Below are positions 1 through 5,246 of a stretch of DNA of 6,201 nt, in pieces. Source of the stretch: JAEXNA01 sp050486105 (GTDB lineage: Bacteria > Vulcanimicrobiota > Xenobia > Xenobiales > JADMJV01); NCBI GenBank assembly GCA_050486105.1, contig JBJHCR010000358.1, positions 1-6,201 of the forward strand. The letters are read 5' to 3'. Below the pieces are notes generated by a model that was given only the letters and a program-made list of their open reading frames with translations, ran no database searches and was not told the origin of the DNA. A program made the translations under genes and the position numbers. The first letter of the stretch is position 1; each line of letters opens with the position of its first letter.

Positions 1-1416
1 CTCGAGAGGGGCTTCGAAGTCGGCGGTGGCGTCTCGGCCGGTGGCGTGGAGTTCGTTCAACAGCTCATCGGTGTACAATCGGATCCCTGACAATCCACAA
101 AAGGTGTAGAGGTCGGCCATGCCGTGGTAGCCACCCAGGCGTCGGTAGCGTTCTTGATAGAATTCCCAGCTTAGGCGGCGACGCCCAGCCCGATTCAAAA
201 AGCGCTTACGCCAGCGGTTCGACAGGCCCAGGCGGTCCAACACTTGGGTGTAACGAGCCGCTTTATGCCAGGGATAACCGGCCAGCGCTTCATCGGCCCC
301 TTCACCAGTGAGGGCCACCTTGTAGCCCGCTCCACGGACGGAAGCGGCCAGGCGATACAAGGTGGCTGATGAGGTGTCGATGACCGGGGTTTCTGAAGCT
401 ATGACGAGGGCCGGATAGGACTCGGCCACCTCCTCCTCACCACAAGTAATGGTGGTGGGCACGCTGCCGATCTGTCGGGCGGTAGTCATGGCCCGTTCGG
501 TCTCGTCGAGCTTGGGGTTGCGAATTTGTACGGTGAAGGTCTCGAGAGTGTCTTTCCGTTCGGAAAGCCGGTCTCCGGCTAGGCGGGCTACCAGGCTAGA
601 GTCCACTCCTCCGGACAGATAACTGACCACTGGAACGTCGGCTCGCAGGCGCCAGTCCACCGCTCGGTGCAGATGGTCCGAGAGTTCCGCGACCAATTCC
701 GGGAGTGGACCAGTTCGTTCGGTCCCCTGGTCGGGGAAGTCTAGGTCATAATAACAGTTTTCGGTGAGGGTCCCGTCGGCTGTGACGGTGAGGGTGTGCC
801 CTGGTGGCAGAGCGCTGACTCCTTGGAACATAGTTCGGCGGGTCCCCATAGCGAAAAACGTAAAGATGTGGTCCACCCCCCGGCGGTCGAGGTCCGGCCG
901 AAGCAGACCAGAGGCCAGGAGGCCTTTGATCTCGGAAGCAAAGAGGAGCCAGCCATCGTCCGTTTGGTGGAGGAACAACGGACAAATCCCAAAGGGATCT
1001 CGGGCCAAGAACAGCACCATTTTCCGTTTGTCATACAGAGCAAAGGCGAACTGGCCCTCTAACTCCAGAGTGAGAGCCTCTCCCTTCTCTTCCCACAAGT
1101 GCACCAACACCTCGGTGTCGGTTTCGGTGCGAAACACATGGCCTCGGGCTTTGAGTTCCTGACGCAGCTCCGGATGATTGAAGATCTCTCCGTTGAAGAC
1201 CACCACCACCGAATCATCCTCATTGGAGATGGGCTGCTGCCCCTGCTCAAGGTCGATGATGGATAGACGGCGAGAGTGAATCCCTAAGCCTGTGAGGTTC
1301 GAGCTTCCGGACTGATCCGGTCCACGATGGGCGATGGCCTTGCCCATCCGAGTCAGAATCTCAGGCGGAAAATCTCGCTCTCCTTGAAGGTCGAAGGCTC
1401 CAGCAATGCCACACAT
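1..1416 (-). CDS. asnB: Asparagine synthetase, glutamine-hydrolysing (3' end outside window)
   Basis: Cytosolic enzyme that takes ammonia from glutamine and amidates aspartate at the cost of ATP. The translation starts at 1416 and stays open for 472 codons to the window edge. The family is usually about 600-650 residues, so roughly the last quarter is missing. Seen in order: Met1-Cys2-Gly-Ile, where Cys2 is the class II amidotransferase nucleophile exposed after Met removal; HRGPD at 30-34; RRLSIIDL at 49-56; FNGEIFNH at 74-81, the glutamine-binding Asn-Gly-Glu; TDTEVLVHLW at 99-108; and ARDPFG at 138-143. The synthetase domain follows with the ATP-binding PP-loop SGGVDSS at 268-274 and GEGADEALAGYP at 371-382. 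The required Cys2 fixes the start. The sequence resembles AsnB relatives found in polysaccharide clusters as well as housekeeping enzymes, and these cannot be separated here. It lies 72 bp downstream of the membrane-protein gene on the same strand and may be co-transcribed with it, but it also has its own copy of a shared leader. Confidence 0.97.
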   Translation of the reverse strand, partial: MCGIAGAFDLQGERDFPPEILTRMGKAIAHRGPDQSGSSNLTGLGIHSRRLSIIDLEQGQQPISNEDDSVVVVFNGEIFNHPELRQELKARGHVFRTETDTEVLVHLWEEKGEALTLELEGQFAFALYDKRKMVLFLARDPFGICPLFLHQTDDGWLLFASEIKGLLASGLLRPDLDRRGVDHIFTFFAMGTRRTMFQGVSALPPGHTLTVTADGTLTENCYYDLDFPDQGTERTGPLPELVAELSDHLHRAVDWRLRADVPVVSYLSGGVDSSLVARLAGDRLSERKDTLETFTVQIRNPKLDETERAMTTARQIGSVPTTITCGEEEVAESYPALVIASETPVIDTSSATLYRLAASVRGAGYKVALTGEGADEALAGYPWHKAARYTQVLDRLGLSNRWRKRFLNRAGRRRLSWEFYQERYRRLGGYHGMADLYTFCGLSGIRLYTDELLNELHATGRDATADFEAPLE

Positions 1417-1458
1417 GTTTTCGGCGCTTCCCGTTCTGGGGAATTAGGCCTGCTTTCG
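1414..1458 (-). repeat. Duplicated leader, copy B (start codon and 5' side of asnB)
   Basis: This stretch is homologous to 2269-2313, in front of the next gene upstream. The two align without gaps with 34 of 45 identical positions, start codon included. On the coding strand the conserved blocks are CAAAGCAG, CCT, ATTCC, CGGGAAGC and GAAA just before ATG. The purine-rich GGGAAG sits about ten bases ahead of the ATG in both copies and may be the ribosome binding site, although it is a weak Shine-Dalgarno match. The role of the rest (promoter, operator or leader RNA) is not shown by the sequence. Confidence 0.75.
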
Positions 1459-1488
1459 GAGCCATCCGCCGAGTAGCTTGGCAGCCTT

Positions 1489-2271
1489 CTAGTCCGTTTC
1501 TCTTGACCACATAGTCGTCAGCCCAACATCAGCGACTTTCCCGTTCGCATATCTCACGAAAACGATGGGTTTGTGCAGATGGTATACGTCCACTCCGTCG
1601 CGGCTCTCGTACGTTGAAGGTATCCCAAGCAGTCCTTGAATACGCTGCTGGCTGTCCTCCTTCTTCACCAAAGCTACATTGTTTAGGGTCATGATTTGGC
1701 CTTCTACGCGCACCACTTGGCCTTCGAGCAAGGTAACCTTGGCCACTGGATTGTCATACAGATATTCTTGGTAGCTCAGAGTCATTCCATACTTCGTCTC
1801 AAGGTAGTCACGGCTACTCCGCGGCTCTCCTCTTAGAGCCTTCACCTCGTCTTCGTGCAGCCCAGGGGCGAGACTACCGATACGCAGTTTCTGGGCGTCG
1901 ATACGAGACGATGACCCCCGGACTTTTTGGCTTTCAACGCGGGACGAGGGTGGATGAAGTTGGTAGCCCCACTGCACGAATAGCGCGACAGCTAGTGCGG
2001 TGACCAAGGCGCGCATCCACGGAAAGCGACCCCAGCGAAGGCTCCATCCTCCGAAGCCTAGTCCTCCTAGGAGAAAGGCGTGGAAGACCACGCGATTTTG
2101 AAACTCGGTTGGAGGGAGTTTAGAAGCCATCGCCAGTCCCAAGACCAAGCCGAGAAATAGCCCCAACAGAAACCGCCCTCTATGGAAGCTTCCTTGGTTT
2201 GGCTGGCCTTCGAGTTCGGTCTCCATCAGGCTGCTTATATTCCCCCACAATAAGGCCGGGAAACTAGACAT
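1489..2271 (-). CDS. Unrecognised membrane protein with two BamE/SmpA-like units
   Basis: A 260-residue protein that I cannot assign to a named family. Residues 1-33 are polar. Three likely membrane segments follow at about 34-49, 60-79 and 84-102, then a soluble domain at 107-260. The linker has two 12-residue repeats at 110-133, each of the form SR(V/I)(E/D)xQK(V/L)R. The soluble part looks like two tandem BamE/SmpA-type units. Unit one has IGSLAPGLHEDEVKALRGEP at 131-150, then strands ending in VTLLEGQVVRVEG near 179-191. Unit two has QQRIQGLLGIPSTYES at 208-223, then VFVRYANGKVADVGL near 237-251. The pattern (helix ending in L-x-G-x-P, then strands with x-F/L-x-N/E-G-x-V) is what I rely on. 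In BamE this fold binds envelope assembly proteins. Here it would hang from the inner membrane, but the role is unknown. ATG 2271 is preferred over the Met16 codon because the leader shared with asnB abuts it exactly. Confidence 0.8.
   Translation of the reverse strand: MSSFPALLWGNISSLMETELEGQPNQGSFHRGRFLLGLFLGLVLGLAMASKLPPTEFQNRVVFHAFLLGGLGFGGWSLRWGRFPWMRALVTALAVALFVQWGYQLHPPSSRVESQKVRGSSSRIDAQKLRIGSLAPGLHEDEVKALRGEPRSSRDYLETKYGMTLSYQEYLYDNPVAKVTLLEGQVVRVEGQIMTLNNVALVKKEDSQQRIQGLLGIPSTYESRDGVDVYHLHKPIVFVRYANGKVADVGLTTMWSRETD
1873..1944 (-). repeat. Two tandem 12-residue coding repeats in the linker
   Basis: Residues 110-121 and 122-133 of the membrane protein read SRVESQKVRGSS and SRIDAQKLRIGS. 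They match at seven of twelve positions, and most differences are conservative. The DNA of the two units has drifted far more than the protein, so the duplication is old and appears to be held by selection on the amino acids. The segment links the third membrane helix to the BamE-like domain. Confidence 0.6.
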
Positions 2272-2313
2272 ACTTTCCGTGCTTCCCGATGCGAGGAATG
2301 AGGTCTGCTTTAG
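2269..2313 (-). repeat. Duplicated leader, copy A (start codon and 5' side of the membrane-protein gene)
   Basis: Partner of 1414-1458. The best-kept core on the plus strand is GCTTCCCG at 2281-2288, followed by GGAAT at 2295-2299 and CTGCTTT at 2305-2311, with identical spacing in the other copy. Because both copies end exactly on an ATG, the pair looks like a reused control region and not chance similarity. It also supports the chosen start of the membrane-protein gene. Confidence 0.75.
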
Positions 2314-2434
2314 TCTCCAGCGGCACAGGAATTCTCCGTGCTTTTATGTCGCAGCTCAGAAAGGAATAGACCCTTACTGAGGGAACCAAAGCGGCTTGAA
2401 TGAGAATAGATTAAGGGAGATCCAAGACTAGACT
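2272..2434. promoter_or_regulatory. Divergent intergenic region
   Basis: These 163 bp separate two genes that read away from each other, so promoters for both strands should lie here. Apart from the duplicated leader at its left end I see no convincing -35/-10 pair. There is an imperfect dyad around GAATTC at 2328-2333, with GCAC on one side and GTGC on the other and unequal arms. The tail-collar gene has only AAGGGAGA at 2413-2420, about 14 bases from its ATG, which is too far for a normal ribosome binding site. Confidence 0.4.
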
Positions 2435-2686
2435 ATGGACGAATACATAGGAACAATCAAACTTTTTGCCTTCAACTTTGTTCCAACCGGGTGGTTTGCG
2501 TGCAACGGACAAACCTTGCCCATCAACCAGTACATGCCTCTATTTGCCCTCATCGGCACCACCTATGGTGGTGATGGAAGAACCAACTTCATGCTTCCTA
2601 ATCTTGAACCACACAAGGATGCCTCTGGGAACCCGGTGGGAATCTATTGCCTCTGTCACGCGGGAATCTTTCCTCAAAGGAGCTAA
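2435..2686 (+). CDS. Short phage tail collar-domain protein (microcystin-dependent-protein type)
   Basis: An 83-residue protein starting MDEYIGTIKLFAFNF. Residues 5-57 carry the tail-collar signature: IGTIKLFAFNFVPTGW at 5-20, then CNGQTLPINQY at 23-33, the GTTYGGDGRT glycine turn at 41-50, and FMLPNL at 52-57. Long members continue into HTH-rich and collagen-like parts. This one goes straight to a closing block ending GIYCLCHAGIFPQRS, like the short members that end in I/L-C-x-x-GIFPxR. It therefore looks like a complete short form and not a truncation. Cysteines stand at 23, 72 and 74. In phages the domain sits in tail fibres or collars. Bacterial stand-alone copies have no settled function, and no other phage gene is nearby. 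The stop codon is one base from the GTG of the next gene, so the two are probably translated together. Confidence 0.88.
   Translation: MDEYIGTIKLFAFNFVPTGWFACNGQTLPINQYMPLFALIGTTYGGDGRTNFMLPNLEPHKDASGNPVGIYCLCHAGIFPQRS
2676..2682 (+). promoter_or_regulatory. Ribosome binding site AAAGGAG that decides the GTG start at 2688
   Basis: AAAGGAG ends five bases before GTG 2688 and lies inside the last codons of the tail-collar gene. It is the best Shine-Dalgarno match in the window. It makes the GTG the real start of the NHL gene, even though that reading frame is open from much further upstream (first ATG at 2466). Confidence 0.8.
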
Positions 2687-2687
2687 G

Positions 2688-3608
2688 GTGAAAAGGAGAA
2701 ACTTCCTCAAGGGAAGCCTGGGTTTAACCGCGCTGATTCTCGGTGGCTGCGGAGAAGCCTTTCAGGATGTGCCGAGTGGGGCTGCAGGACCCTCGACGTC
2801 GCCCCCACCCCCCAGTCCTTCGGCCGCCACGGGTCTGTTGAGTCGCGAAGGCTTGCTGGTGGCTGGACCCGATGGGGTGCTCTACGAACTGGATTTTTTC
2901 GACCACCAATTGCGTCGCTTGGACCAGAGCGGGCAAGTGGTCTGGGAGGTCGGAGAGCTGCCCTTTGGCGACGGGGTCTTCAACTACCCTTCGGACCTCG
3001 AGTTCGATGCCGAAGGGCTTCTTTATATTGCCGACCGAGGCAACGCTGAGATCGATGTCCTGGACCCAATCAATGGTGCGTTAGTCAGGACGCTGGGACG
3101 AGACCACCTTTCTTCGGTGAAAGATCTCACCTTCCGACGCGAAGACAACACCATCTACGCCGTTGACACTCTGGCCCACAGAATCGTGGTCTTGAGTACC
3201 CAGGGGCAACTTCTTCGGACTTTCGGAGACTTCGGAGTCGAAGAGCAGCAGCTGAACGGTCCCACCGCTCTGGCCTTCGACAGCCGGGGCGACCTGCACG
3301 TGGTGGATTCGGGCAACGCTCGAGTTCAGGTTTTCAGCGCCACGGGCTCTTGGCTGCGCAGCTATGGCCGAAGGGGAAGCAACCTGGGCGAATTTGTCAC
3401 TCCCATCGCTATCCTGATGGTTCCGGACCAGGAATTGGTTTGGGTTGCCGATTCGGTGGCGGGTTTCATCACCGTTTTCGACCTCGACGGGAACCCCCTG
3501 GAGCGCTTCGTTCCAAAGTTGCCGGACGGAACTTCGCTCCATCCGAAATCCATGGCCCTGGGACTCGATGATTCGGTCTTCATCACCGGGGTGCCTCAGG
3601 CTCCCTAG
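2688..3608 (+). CDS. NHL-repeat beta-propeller lipoprotein with Tat-type signal
   Basis: A 306-residue protein with GTG start. Residues 3-8 are RRNFLK, the twin-arginine motif. The hydrophobic stretch GLTALILGG runs up to Cys21, and LGGC at 18-21 is a lipobox, so the product is probably exported folded and lipid-anchored. A Pro/Ser/Gly-rich tether spans about 28-50. Residues 57-300 hold NHL-type blades of the pattern P-x-x-L/I-x-F-D-x-x-G-x-L-Y-I-A-D-x-x-N-x-x-I-x-V-L/F. The best is at 99-137 (LYIADRGNAEIDVLD). Others are at 142-180 (IYAVDTLAHRIVVL), 189-227 (LHVVDSGNARVQVF) and 236-274 (VWVADSVAGFITVF), with half-blades at 62-85 and 285-300 that would close a six-bladed ring. Such propellers bind proteins or ligands or, rarely, act as lyases; no catalytic set is evident. 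The 1-bp gap to the tail-collar gene suggests the two work together at the cell surface. Confidence 0.87.
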   Translation: MKRRNFLKGSLGLTALILGGCGEAFQDVPSGAAGPSTSPPPPSPSAATGLLSREGLLVAGPDGVLYELDFFDHQLRRLDQSGQVVWEVGELPFGDGVFNYPSDLEFDAEGLLYIADRGNAEIDVLDPINGALVRTLGRDHLSSVKDLTFRREDNTIYAVDTLAHRIVVLSTQGQLLRTFGDFGVEEQQLNGPTALAFDSRGDLHVVDSGNARVQVFSATGSWLRSYGRRGSNLGEFVTPIAILMVPDQELVWVADSVAGFITVFDLDGNPLERFVPKLPDGTSLHPKSMALGLDDSVFITGVPQAP

Positions 3609-3817
3609 AGGGCCAACCGGAAACACCCATAACATCTTGCTCGTTCATTATTGCCCCTGTGGAATCGTCCATTTGTCGCCAAATATTCCCGAAAGCCGAA
3701 GGCGTTCCCACTGGACAATTACGCGAAAATGTCCACAAGCCGAAGGCGTTCCCGCAGGGCCATCCACAGGACCAAAATGCACTTCGCAATCTGTCAAGGG
3801 GGTTTCCGGCCAGCCTC
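3609..3817. other. Non-coding spacer after the NHL gene
   Basis: The 209 bp between the NHL stop and the insertion-sequence target site hold no convincing gene. The short frames on either strand run through the direct repeat and carry its duplicated peptide. No GC-rich hairpin followed by a T run is seen, so the terminator of the tail-collar/NHL pair was not found. Confidence 0.5.
3676..3753. repeat. Degenerate direct repeat, ~44-bp period
   Basis: A 17-bp block, AAGCCGAAGGCGTTCCC, occurs perfectly at 3693-3709 and 3737-3753. Similarity continues about 15 bases upstream of each copy with one gap (CGC-AAA-TCC pattern). The block contains GCC-GAA-GGC, which can fold into a small hairpin. It sits in the non-coding stretch after the NHL gene. 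Only two copies are present and the spacer is not conserved, so this is not a CRISPR. It may belong to a dispersed genomic repeat family. Confidence 0.6.
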
Positions 3818-3976
3818 CTAGGAGGCTGCTGATTTAATCGGACCGAGCGAGACGAAGGACATTTTGTTCAGGCGAAATCGGGTGATTTTGAGTAATATAC
3901 GGAAATATTTCCAANNNNNNNNNNGACACTAATGGACGAGTCTCGCGACGCGGAGATTAATTCAGCAGCCTCCTAG
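3818..3976. mobile_element. Insertion sequence or MITE ends around an assembly gap
   Basis: The left end at 3822-3839 reads GAGGCTGCTGATTTAATC. The right end at 3955-3972, read on the minus strand, is GAGGCTGCTGAATTAATC, giving 17 of 18 identical. Each is flanked directly by CTAG (3818-3821 and 3973-3976), a 4-bp target duplication. Weaker similarity continues inward, and GCGAGAC occurs in both ends at nearly the same depth. The interior is replaced by ten N, so the transposase is absent from the window. A multi-copy element is the usual cause of such a join. CTAG-type targets are known for IS5-group elements, but the ends alone do not fix the family, and a short non-autonomous element is possible if the true gap is small. 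Confidence 0.72.
3915..3924. other. Assembly gap (10 N)
   Basis: Ten unknown bases lie between the two inverted repeats. The round number suggests a placeholder of unknown true length. The left contig breaks just after the perfect 12-bp palindrome GGAAATATTTCC at 3901-3912. The order and orientation of the right contig depend on scaffolding, although the matching CTAG sites and inverted ends on both sides support the join. Confidence 0.9.
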
Positions 3977-3978
3977 GC

Positions 3979-4443
3979 TCAAAAAAACACTTCCGGAGAG
4001 AGAAAATCTGCTTCGCGCAGCTTGAAACGCTGAATGTCAACAAACCCTAATTCTTCTACGACTTGAGTCTCGAGGAGCCTGTCTAAGGATGCATCTGTTC
4101 TGCCCTTGGTGTATCTTGCTTTGGTCCGCCAAGGGTCGTGCCGGTGAACATCCTCGACCCTACACTTCCGTGCGTTGAGTTGTCCGCATTCTGGCCGAGG
4201 ATCCATCGGGTTCCCTCTGAGTGCTGGCTTCGTCGTACCTCGCTCAAATATGTCCAATATTATGCGCTCGGCGCCTCCTCGCTCAGCATTCCTGGCCCAC
4301 TCAACGCACGGAAGTAAAGAGACATCATCGCTTTGCACAAATTGTAAATTCAAGGCCCAGGGGTCCACATTGGGCTTGTGGTGTCGAACCGCAATCTGAG
4401 GCAGGCCTTCTGTCTGCTTGGTCGGAACCCTCCGGCATGACAC
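3979..4443 (-). CDS. Doubtful ORF, 154 aa, unrecognised
   Basis: The frame is open from ATG 4443 to a TGA at 3981-3979, ending 3 bp outside the right target duplication of the mobile element. I do not recognise the protein. Its C-terminal part (SLDRLLETQVVEELGF, then KLREADFLSPEVFF) and the middle (VEWARNAERGGAERIIL) have natural-looking helical composition. The N-terminus looks random, and the ATG overlaps the dehydrogenase start on the other strand by 7 bp, so if real it probably starts further in. Third codon positions are less G/C-rich than in the neighbouring genes. It could be a foreign gene remnant cut by the insertion, or chance. Confidence 0.25.
   Translation of the reverse strand: MSCRRVPTKQTEGLPQIAVRHHKPNVDPWALNLQFVQSDDVSLLPCVEWARNAERGGAERIILDIFERGTTKPALRGNPMDPRPECGQLNARKCRVEDVHRHDPWRTKARYTKGRTDASLDRLLETQVVEELGFVDIQRFKLREADFLSPEVFF
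4164..4315. repeat. 17-bp inverted repeat pair, 118 bp apart
   Basis: ACTTCCGTGCGTTGAGT at 4164-4180 is repeated exactly in reverse complement at 4299-4315. Both arms lie inside the doubtful minus-strand ORF. A perfect 17-bp match at this distance is unlikely by chance. The arms could pair as a long hairpin with a 118-nt loop, be ends of a small mobile unit, or mark an inverted duplication. No direct target duplication is evident outside them. Confidence 0.6.
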
Positions 4444-5192
4444 AGCACACCGTATTCGTCACCGGAGCCACCGCAGGGATCGGTCGGGCTATCGCCTCTC
4501 GATATCTTGAGGAAGGGGCCAAAGTGATCGCCTTGGGCCGGCGGAAAGAGCGCCTAGAGGAGTTGCGGGCTCCCAGCAACCAAGACAGTCTTTTTCTCTG
4601 CCCCCTGGACCTCACCGATGGGGAGGCTTTGAGCCATTTTCTTGAGACTCTCCCGCCGGAGTTTCAAGAGATCACCATCCTGGTGAACAACGCCGGAGCG
4701 GCCTACGGTATGGAGCCGTCTTGGAGCGCCGACCTCAAAGACTGGGAGCGCATGATCGACCTAAATGTCACTTCGCTCTTGAGGCTCACTCGTTGGATTC
4801 TGCCAGGGATGGTGGAGCGCAACCGAGGCCACATCGTCAACCTGGGTTCGGTGGCCGGAACTTATCCTTACTCGGGGGGCAACGTTTATGGCGCCACCAA
4901 GGCCTTTTTGGAGCAGTTCTCTCTGAACCTTCGCTGCGATCTTCACGGCAAGAGGATTCGAGTCAGCAATATCGAGCCGGGTTTAGTGGAAACGGAGTTC
5001 TCTATGGTCCGCTTTGCCGGAGACCGACAGAAAGCCGAGGCGGTTTATCAGGGGATCGAAGCCATGACTGCCGAAGACATCGCCGAGGCGGTCTTCTGGT
5101 GCACCTCGATTCCCGAGCGGGTCAACGTCAACCGCATGGAACTCATGGCCACCATGCAAACCCCGGCGGGCTTTCGCTTCGAACGAAGCTAG
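4437..5192 (+). CDS. ydfG: YdfG-type NADP-dependent short-chain dehydrogenase
   Basis: A 251-residue classical SDR, close in length to E. coli YdfG (248). The cofactor motif TGATAGIG is at 9-16, and GRRKERL at 34-40 carries the arginines that favour NADP. NNAG is at 84-87. The catalytic tetrad is Asn110, Ser138, Tyr151 and Lys155 (YGATK). PG at 181-182 is followed by ETEFSMVRF. Blocks typical of YdfG are present: GMEP, LPGMVERN, GGNVYGATKAF, FSLNLR-DLHG and EPGLV-TEFS-VRF-GD. YdfG acts in the cytosol on 3-hydroxy acids such as serine, allo-threonine and 3-hydroxypropionate. In reverse it reduces malonic semialdehyde. The frame is open upstream to 4221, but homology starts at MTQHTVFVTG. No good Shine-Dalgarno sequence precedes this ATG. 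The gene converges on the arsenite permease, with 54 bp between stops. Confidence 0.95.
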   Translation: MTQHTVFVTGATAGIGRAIASRYLEEGAKVIALGRRKERLEELRAPSNQDSLFLCPLDLTDGEALSHFLETLPPEFQEITILVNNAGAAYGMEPSWSADLKDWERMIDLNVTSLLRLTRWILPGMVERNRGHIVNLGSVAGTYPYSGGNVYGATKAFLEQFSLNLRCDLHGKRIRVSNIEPGLVETEFSMVRFAGDRQKAEAVYQGIEAMTAEDIAEAVFWCTSIPERVNVNRMELMATMQTPAGFRFERS

Positions 5193-5246
5193 GTTTTAGG
5201 TTCCTAAATTCAGGCCACGCAGTCGAGATTTTTCTGAGAAGAGAAC

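Noticed and set aside
741..1250. Several overlapping frames on both strands inside asnB
   Set aside because: They are alternative-frame readings of a strongly conserved asnB coding sequence with all expected motifs.
2466..2687. Longer version of the NHL protein starting at ATG 2466 (380 aa)
   Set aside because: The extra N-terminus is the tail-collar gene read in another frame. The AAAGGAG site and the Tat/lipobox signal right after GTG 2688 show the true start.
3081..3635. 184-codon minus-strand frame opposite the NHL gene
   Set aside because: It is antisense to clear NHL blades, has no recognisable motif and no ribosome binding site.
3676..3753. CRISPR array
   Set aside because: Only two copies, a 17-bp core, a 27-bp spacer related to the flank, and no cas gene.
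4164..4315. A complete integron attC site or gene cassette
   Set aside because: The core-like heptamers are in the wrong order for one attC, no partner halves were found within about 130 bp on either side, and no integrase is present.
4215..4330. HisF/HisA-like segment in the doubtful ORF (VEWARNAERGGAERIILD)
   Set aside because: A short stretch resembles the barrel motif of imidazole-glycerol-phosphate synthase, but the following DRDGT/G-rich strand and the C-terminal barrel motifs are absent. Too little to claim.
4221..4436. N-terminal extension of the dehydrogenase (323 aa form)
   Set aside because: SDR homology begins at MTQHTVFVTG. The upstream part is not SDR-like and the length would exceed the family by about 70 residues.
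5195..5208. Terminator between the convergent dehydrogenase and permease genes (TTTAGG-TT-CCTAAA)
   Set aside because: The stem is A/T-rich with a 2-base loop and no T run after it; too weak to call.
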